A stretch of DNA of 11,713 nucleotides from Dehalococcoidia bacterium (GTDB taxonomy: Bacteria; Chloroflexota; Dehalococcoidia; E44-bin15). Both the position numbers and the translations under genes were made by a program. The notes beneath the pieces were generated by a model. That model ran no database searches, had not been told where the DNA came from, and saw only the letters and a list, made by a program, of their open reading frames with translations. Shown piece by piece: positions 6,900-11,713 of the stretch. The stretch's first letter is position 1. Each line of letters begins with the position of its first letter. The stretch lies in contig SOIC01000124.1 in assembly GCA_004377275.1 (NCBI GenBank), positions 1-11,713 on the forward strand, given 5' to 3'.

Positions 6900-7994
6900 A
6901 TGCTTACCAAATATGACGATATGATGTGCCACCAGATCGTGTCCACCTTCGACCGGGTCGAGACCAGCGCACGAGAATGGACAGAGAGGATTTGGTTTAG
7001 CGCCCACGATACGTCAGGTAAATCGCATCTCGTTGCTGGCTTCGGTTACTATCCCAATCGCAATATCATGGATGCCTTCACATGCTTCGCCGTTGAAGGC
7101 AAAACACAATACGCTGTCAGGGCCTCCCGTGAGCTCCGTCCCGCAATCGATGAGGTTAAGGTAGATCCCTTCTCTTACCAGGTGGTCGAAGCACTGAAGA
7201 AGGTGCGGTGTGCCCTGGATGCGAACGAGCACGGCCTCAGCTACGAGATAGAGTTTGAGGGTAACATGCCTCCCCACGAGGAGGAACCACAATTCGCCAT
7301 GAGTCGGGGTAGGGTGCTAGAGAACGTAGTGCGCTACGTGCAGGTGGGCAAGCCCAGCGGGTGGATAAAAGCTGAGGGCAAGACCTACCAAATTAATAAG
7401 GATGAATGGTGGGCGGAGCGGGATCATTCATGGGGGATCAGGCGAGGTGGTGGTGTGCCGGAAACCGGGGTGCAGCCCGGTGAGATCCCCACCGGGTACC
7501 TGTTCAGCTTCGGCATCATGCAGTTCGACAAATGGGGCGCCACCTACCACATAAGAGAGGACTGGGAGGGAAGACCGCTTCATTTCAGCGGCGGAGTGTT
7601 TTATCCCTATGGAAGCCATAAAGAGGAGCTCAAGCTGGCGAGCGTGGCGCACGATTTCCAGTTCCGCCACGACATCCGGCAGATGAAGTCAGGGCAGTTG
7701 GTCTTCAACGCCGTTGACGGTTCCAAGATCGAGGTATCCATGCGCCCCCTCAGTGTCTGCTACCTGAGGGCTGGTGGATACTTCGGCTACCAGGGGTTCA
7801 CCCACGGTCTGTGGATGGGCCCTTACTTTATCGACAGCCTCAAGCTGGACCTCACCGATAACGATGCGGTAAAGGGGGTCTCCTTCCTCGATGACGTGAT
7901 GTGCGAGATGCGCTGTGGCAACGAGGTGGGCTACGGGATCATCGAGCTGGTAATTGTCGGCAAGTATCCCAAGTACGGCTACCAGGGCTATTAG
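6900..7994 (+). CDS. uncharacterised RDHSWG-motif protein (DUF7064-like), first paralogue
   Basis: A 364-residue protein with no signal peptide or membrane segment, rich in aromatic and predicted beta-strand stretches. The best landmark is RDHSWGIR (174-181), followed by WMGPY (305-309) and EVGYGIIE (342-349). The RD(H/R)SWG motif recalls the DUF7064/DUF7065 group and, more distantly, the double-lipocalin CrtC/AttH-type proteins that handle hydrophobic isoprenoid or lipid molecules. That link is my recollection of the motif, not a search result, and no reaction can be assigned. The next gene is a colinear paralogue, and a kinase-SCP2 fusion follows. ATG at 6900 is supported because both paralogues begin MLTK followed by an aromatic residue and Asp, although its ribosome site (agggg) is close and weak. 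Confidence 0.8.
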   Translation: MLTKYDDMMCHQIVSTFDRVETSAREWTERIWFSAHDTSGKSHLVAGFGYYPNRNIMDAFTCFAVEGKTQYAVRASRELRPAIDEVKVDPFSYQVVEALKKVRCALDANEHGLSYEIEFEGNMPPHEEEPQFAMSRGRVLENVVRYVQVGKPSGWIKAEGKTYQINKDEWWAERDHSWGIRRGGGVPETGVQPGEIPTGYLFSFGIMQFDKWGATYHIREDWEGRPLHFSGGVFYPYGSHKEELKLASVAHDFQFRHDIRQMKSGQLVFNAVDGSKIEVSMRPLSVCYLRAGGYFGYQGFTHGLWMGPYFIDSLKLDLTDNDAVKGVSFLDDVMCEMRCGNEVGYGIIELVIVGKYPKYGYQGY

Positions 7995-8016
7995 AAAATG
8001 AGAAGCGTGGGTACTC

Positions 8017-9108
8017 ATGCTTACTAAATTTGATGAGTTTCACTGCCATCAGATTGTGGACACCTTCGACCATGTGGTGGACAGCGACCGGCAGTGGACA
8101 GAGAAATTCTGGTGCAACGTTCACGATACCACAGGAAAGCTGGTTCTAGCCACCGGTTTTGGCGTATATCCTAACCGCAATGTCATGGACGGCTACGGTT
8201 GTGTCAACCTTGATAACAAGACTCAATATAATGTAAGGCTCTCACGGGAGCTCAGACCTCAGATCGAGGAGCTGAAGGTAGGCCCCCTCTCCTGGGAGGT
8301 GGTCGAGGGACTGAGGAAAATACGCCTTACCCTGGGGGATAACGAATATGGAATCAGCTATGAGCTAGAATTCGTGGGCAGGATGCCCGCCCACGAAGAA
8401 ATCCCTCAGGTGCGCCGTGACAAAGGCAGGATCTTTATGAACACATGCCGTATGGCTCAACTGGGCAGGGCCAAGGGATGGATCAAGGTGGACGTGAAGA
8501 CCTACAATGTTGATGAGAACTCGTGGCGGGCGCAAAGAGACCATTCATGGGGCATCCGGATGGGGGTTGGTGCTCCCGAAACAGGGGTGCAGTCACCGGA
8601 TATATCCTTCTTCGCCAACCTGATGATCAACTGGCTGACCGCTCAGTTCGAGAACTGGGGTGTTCACTACTACCTCATCGAGAAAGCTGACGGAACGGTG
8701 GAATATCTATCAGGAGCGGTGGTTTACGGTTTCGAGGATGACCGGGAGGCAATCCCGGTAGTGGCTGTGGATCACGATTTTGAGTACCACCCTAATAGCG
8801 GGAGGATGAAATCGGGCCGGGTGGTCTTGACCGCCGCAGATGGCTCAAAGACAGAGCTAGCTATGCGGCAATTGACAACCATGTACCTTATGGGTGGGGG
8901 CTACATCGGCTATAATGGCTTTTACCACGGCATTTGGATGGGCCCCTACTGGACCGCTGGAGAGAAGTGGGATGTCGCCAACCCGGAGGTTGCCAATAAA
9001 GTCCATGGCCTGGACGATACCGTGTGCGAGTATCGCTGCGGCGATGAGGTGGGCTACGGCATCATCGAGAACCTTATTCTGGGCTCGTTTCCCAAATACG
9101 GCTTTTGA
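8017..9108 (+). CDS. uncharacterised RDHSWG-motif protein (DUF7064-like), second paralogue
   Basis: A 363-residue paralogue of the previous gene. About half the positions are identical by eye, and there are no gaps through the first 181 residues. Shared blocks include MLTK, HDT(S/T)GK (36-41), YPNRN (51-55), SRELRP (76-81), RDHSWGIR (174-181), RMKSG or its near match QMKSG, WMGPY and EVGYGIIE. The most different stretch is about residues 190-240, where this copy reads SFFANLMINWLTAQFENWG, and this may define substrate or partner specificity. The arrangement indicates an old tandem duplication retained for two roles or for a heterodimer. The start is ATG with a weak ribosome site, 22 nt after the previous stop, so its translation may depend on the upstream gene. 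The function is unknown. Confidence 0.8.
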   Translation: MLTKFDEFHCHQIVDTFDHVVDSDRQWTEKFWCNVHDTTGKLVLATGFGVYPNRNVMDGYGCVNLDNKTQYNVRLSRELRPQIEELKVGPLSWEVVEGLRKIRLTLGDNEYGISYELEFVGRMPAHEEIPQVRRDKGRIFMNTCRMAQLGRAKGWIKVDVKTYNVDENSWRAQRDHSWGIRMGVGAPETGVQSPDISFFANLMINWLTAQFENWGVHYYLIEKADGTVEYLSGAVVYGFEDDREAIPVVAVDHDFEYHPNSGRMKSGRVVLTAADGSKTELAMRQLTTMYLMGGGYIGYNGFYHGIWMGPYWTAGEKWDVANPEVANKVHGLDDTVCEYRCGDEVGYGIIENLILGSFPKYGF

Positions 9109-9143
9109 CGAGTTTCCCTAAGATTAAGAAATAGAGGCAAACC

Positions 9144-10523
9144 ATGTATGCACGGCAGATTGATCTCCCGGGTATGCAGTCGAGGCTGACAACCTGGCTG
9201 CAAAGCAAAATGCCCCAGGCCCAGAACCTGTCGATATCGCCTCTGGAGAGATCGGGGGGAGGGCTCTCCAATGAGACCTTTTTCTTCGACTTGAGCTGGC
9301 AGGAGGCGGGGCAAAGCAGGTTGGAGAAGAAGGTGCTTCGGTGGCAGCCCAAAGACTTCCCCATCTTCCCCGAATACGACCTGGGAAAGCAATTCCGTGT
9401 CATGGAGTGCCTGCAGAGTACGGATGTCCCCGTACCCAGGGTCCACTGGCTGGAGGAAAATGAGGCGGTGCTCGACAGCCCCTTCTACGTCATGGACAAG
9501 ATCGAAGGAGCTATCCCATGTGAGGTGCCCCCTTATCACTCATTTGGACTTTACTACGATGCCACACCGCAGCAGCGGGCCAAGATGTGGTGGGGGACTC
9601 TAGATGCTATGGCAAAAGTGCACAAACTGGACTGGAAGAGTGCGGGTCTTTCCTTCCTCGGCGTCCCTAAGGGCGGCACCGGTGTTCTTGACCAGCAGCT
9701 AGACTACTACGAGAACTACCTCAACTGGCTCAAGGAAGACCCTCAAGAGCCTCATCCCATCCTAGAGGCAGCCCTGGACTGGCTCAAGGAGAACCGCTAC
9801 GCCCCCGAGCGTGTGACGTTGTGCTGGGGCGATTGCCGCATGCCTAACACGATCTACGGCCCCAATTTTGAGGTGCTAGGGGCGCTGGACTGGGAGATGG
9901 CCTACCTGGGGGACCCCGAGTCGGACCTGGGCTGGTTCTTCTTCCTCGATTGGCAGCACAGCGATGGCTACGGTATCCCCCGCCTGGAGGGTTCTCCCCA
10001 GAGAGAAGAGACCGTGCAGCGCTACGAAGAGCTGACCGGCTGGAAGGTGAAAAACCTATTATATCAAGACGTTCTAGCTGCCCTTAGATTCGGGGTCATC
10101 ATGGCCAAGGTAGCCAAGAACATGAAGGCGGCCAATGTCTCCGCCCCCACCGAGGACTTCGAACGCGATAACCCCTGCACCCAAAGGCTGGCCAGCCTGT
10201 TGGATTTACCTCCTCCCGGCAAGCCAAAGAGGGAAGTAACAAGGATCGAGGAGGTGACGGTGGCTGTCCAGTTCCACCTCACCGGGCCCGGCGGCAGCGA
10301 CTGGTACCTGGTGTCCGATAGAGGTAAGGGAACCCGTTATGAGGGGACGGTGGAGAACCCTGAGGCTACGCTCACCGCATCTGCTGAGGACTGGCAGGCT
10401 ATTCAGAGCGGGGAGCTGGACCGCGTTCAGGCCTACATGAGTGGCAAGCTCAAGATGGAGGGCGATGTAACCCTGTTGATGCAGCTTGAAGACATGATTT
10501 CCAAGCTTAGTCGTCCTGGCTAA
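9144..10523 (+). CDS. APH/ACAD10-11-type phosphotransferase fused to an SCP2 lipid-binding domain
   Basis: A 459-residue two-domain protein. Residues about 1-350 are a phosphotransferase of the aminoglycoside phosphotransferase fold. They show a nucleotide loop SGGGLSNETFFF (37-48), KVLRWQP (63-69), the catalytic loop WGDCRMPN (228-235, Asp230 and Asn235) and the metal-binding Asp249 in LDWE (248-251). Residues about 370-458 match the SCP2 sterol-carrier domain, with a strand at WYLVSDRG, then LTASAEDWQAIQSGEL (410-425) and GKLKMEGD (434-441). Related kinases phosphorylate hydroxyacyl-CoAs (LvaA of the levulinate pathway; mammalian ACAD10/11), so the substrate here may be a hydroxylated lipid or acyl-CoA presented by the SCP2 part. 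Antibiotic resistance is unlikely in this context. Trp228 replaces the usual His of HGD, as I recall in many bacterial members. Start is ATG after agaggc. Confidence 0.88.
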   Translation: MYARQIDLPGMQSRLTTWLQSKMPQAQNLSISPLERSGGGLSNETFFFDLSWQEAGQSRLEKKVLRWQPKDFPIFPEYDLGKQFRVMECLQSTDVPVPRVHWLEENEAVLDSPFYVMDKIEGAIPCEVPPYHSFGLYYDATPQQRAKMWWGTLDAMAKVHKLDWKSAGLSFLGVPKGGTGVLDQQLDYYENYLNWLKEDPQEPHPILEAALDWLKENRYAPERVTLCWGDCRMPNTIYGPNFEVLGALDWEMAYLGDPESDLGWFFFLDWQHSDGYGIPRLEGSPQREETVQRYEELTGWKVKNLLYQDVLAALRFGVIMAKVAKNMKAANVSAPTEDFERDNPCTQRLASLLDLPPPGKPKREVTRIEEVTVAVQFHLTGPGGSDWYLVSDRGKGTRYEGTVENPEATLTASAEDWQAIQSGELDRVQAYMSGKLKMEGDVTLLMQLEDMISKLSRPG

Positions 10524-10559
10524 GAAGGATAATCAATATAAAAAAGGAGGAAATGAGCA

Positions 10560-11651
10560 ATGAAGGCAGCGGTACTGTATGAGATCAACACCCCGTTAAA
10601 AGTGGAGGAGGTTAGCCTTGATGAGCCTCAAGAGAACGAAGTGCTGGTAAAAATTGTGGCCACGGGAGTGTGCCACAGCGATCTCCACTTCATGAAAGGC
10701 GACATGCCGCAACCCCTGCCCTTTGTACCTGGGCACGAAGGAGCTGGCATCGTGGAAAAAGTGGGGCCCGGCGTAACCACACTCCAGCCCGGCGACCATG
10801 TAATACTCATGGTTGCTTTTTCCTGCGGGAAGTGTCCCCGCTGTGCTGAGGGAAGGCCTTCTCTGTGCGTGGAGAACCTGCCTATTCAGATGATGGCGAC
10901 CCTGCCCGGGGGAGGAATACGGCTCCACAAAGGCGATCAAGCAATTAACCACCTTTTTGGCCTCGCCTGCTACGCCGAGAAGGTTGTTGTGCACGAGCGT
11001 TCCGCAGTGAAGGTACGCGAGGATGCCCCCTTTGAAGTGGTGTGCACATTAGGCTGCGGCGTCTCCACCGGCCTCGGCATGTCGATCAATACCGCAGGGA
11101 TAAGGCCTGGCGATAGCATAGCCATCTTTGGCTGTGGCGGCGTGGGGCTGAGTGCGGTTATGGGAGCCAAGCTGGCGGGTGCCGGCACCATCATCGCCGT
11201 CGATACTCTGGATAACAAACTGCAAAAAGCAAAAGAGCTGGGAGCCGATTATGTCATCAACGTCTCACAGGAGGAGCCCCAGGCGAAGGTTACGGAGCTA
11301 ACCGGCGGCGGGGCAGATTACGCTGTTGAATGCATTGGGAAGGTGGACGTTATGGTACAAGCCCTGGGCTCAATTCGCATTGGAGGAACATGCATTATAG
11401 CTGGAATGGCGCCGCTCGCTGACCAGCTCAGCATCGCTCCCTTTCACTTCCTCTTGGGCAAGACCATTAAGGGGAGTACCCAGGGCGACGTAATACCGTC
11501 AATCGATATACCAAAGTATATCGATCTATTCATGGCAGGCAAGCTCCCCATCGATAAGCTCATCACCAAGAGCTACAAGCTGGACCAGATTAATGAAGCC
11601 TTTGAGGCAATGGAGAAAGGGGAGACAATTAAGAGCATAATTAAATTCTAA
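10560..11651 (+). CDS. zinc-dependent, probably NAD-linked alcohol dehydrogenase
   Basis: A complete 363-residue medium-chain zinc alcohol dehydrogenase. Catalytic zinc ligands are Cys38 (GVCHSD), His59 (GHEGAG) and Cys166 (LGCGVSTG). The structural zinc site has Cys89, Cys92, Cys95 and Cys103. The Rossmann motif GCGGVG (191-196) is followed by Asp215 at the end of the second strand, which favours NAD over NADP. Overall it resembles class III-like, benzyl-alcohol and NDMA-dependent alcohol dehydrogenases. It should interconvert an alcohol and an aldehyde or ketone in the cytoplasm. An excellent Shine-Dalgarno (aaggagg, nine bases before ATG) suggests strong translation. It lies 36 nt after the kinase-SCP2 gene, so it is probably cotranscribed and may act on a product of chain cleavage. 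The substrate is not predictable. Confidence 0.93.
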   Translation: MKAAVLYEINTPLKVEEVSLDEPQENEVLVKIVATGVCHSDLHFMKGDMPQPLPFVPGHEGAGIVEKVGPGVTTLQPGDHVILMVAFSCGKCPRCAEGRPSLCVENLPIQMMATLPGGGIRLHKGDQAINHLFGLACYAEKVVVHERSAVKVREDAPFEVVCTLGCGVSTGLGMSINTAGIRPGDSIAIFGCGGVGLSAVMGAKLAGAGTIIAVDTLDNKLQKAKELGADYVINVSQEEPQAKVTELTGGGADYAVECIGKVDVMVQALGSIRIGGTCIIAGMAPLADQLSIAPFHFLLGKTIKGSTQGDVIPSIDIPKYIDLFMAGKLPIDKLITKSYKLDQINEAFEAMEKGETIKSIIKF

Positions 11652-11713
11652 GATCATCTTTTTTCACGATCGTTATTAAATGAGATTGCTGAAAAAGAGG
11701 TGCCCCGATTATA
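11652..11713. other. 3' edge, no gene or terminator supported
   Basis: Sixty-two AT-rich bases follow the dehydrogenase stop. AAGAT and ATCTT are an inverted repeat flanking a single base before a T-run (11650-11667), but the loop is too short for a credible terminator. The agaggtg near 11696 could be a ribosome site for a gene beyond the window. Confidence 0.4.

Noticed and set aside
9144..10523. Aminoglycoside resistance kinase
   Set aside because: The fold matches, but the C-terminal SCP2 domain, the acyl-CoA gene context and similarity to the ACAD10/11-type kinase group make drug resistance unlikely.
11650..11667. Possible rho-independent terminator after the dehydrogenase
   Set aside because: The inverted repeat AAGAT/ATCTT has only one base between its arms, so a stable hairpin before the T-run cannot form; a three-base-pair version is too weak.

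Overview
The window is one co-directional block of eleven plus-strand genes, all typical of CoA-thioester catabolism. They are an enoyl-CoA hydratase-like crotonase, two SCP-x/thiolase-like proteins, two DUF35 (zinc-ribbon/OB-fold) proteins, two class III (CaiB/BaiF) CoA-transferases, two tandem paralogues of an RDHSWG-motif family, a phosphotransferase fused to an SCP2 lipid-binding domain, and an NAD-type zinc alcohol dehydrogenase. I see no RNA gene, mobile element or CRISPR array. The host looks bacterial: Shine-Dalgarno sites are strong (AGGAGG), starts are ATG, GTG and TTG, and AGG/ATA codons are frequent at moderate G+C. The gene set resembles loci in uncultivated anaerobic sediment bacteria such as Dehalococcoidia-like Chloroflexota or Desulfobacterota. 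That placement is inference only.

Layout: positions 1-106 hold a short upstream stretch with a tandemly duplicated Shine-Dalgarno. Genes 1-7 (107-6816) are packed with 11-20 nt gaps, and several TAG stop codons touch or overlap the next ribosome-binding site, so they are very likely one translationally coupled operon. An 83-nt gap (6817-6899) separates them from genes 8-11 (6900-11651), which are spaced by 22-36 nt. The last 62 nt have no supported gene or terminator.

How they may work together (inference): the CoA-transferases activate an organic acid, the crotonase adds water to or isomerises an unsaturated acyl-CoA, and the thiolase-like/DUF35 proteins cleave the chain. The alcohol dehydrogenase would interconvert an alcohol and carbonyl, and the kinase-SCP2 fusion would phosphorylate a hydrophobic hydroxylated substrate. 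Both thiolase-like proteins appear to lack the nucleophilic cysteine and the GHP histidine. C-C cleavage could therefore be retro-aldol, as in the steroid side-chain aldolase Ltp2 with its DUF35 partner ChsH2, rather than thiolytic. The inventory also recalls the anaerobic toluene bbs operon (BbsAB thiolase/DUF35, BbsEF heteromeric CoA-transferase, BbsH hydratase). The most striking feature is that four consecutive protein families each occur as an adjacent pair. No acyl-CoA dehydrogenase or 3-hydroxyacyl-CoA dehydrogenase is present, so the pathway is incomplete here. The substrate cannot be named from sequence.
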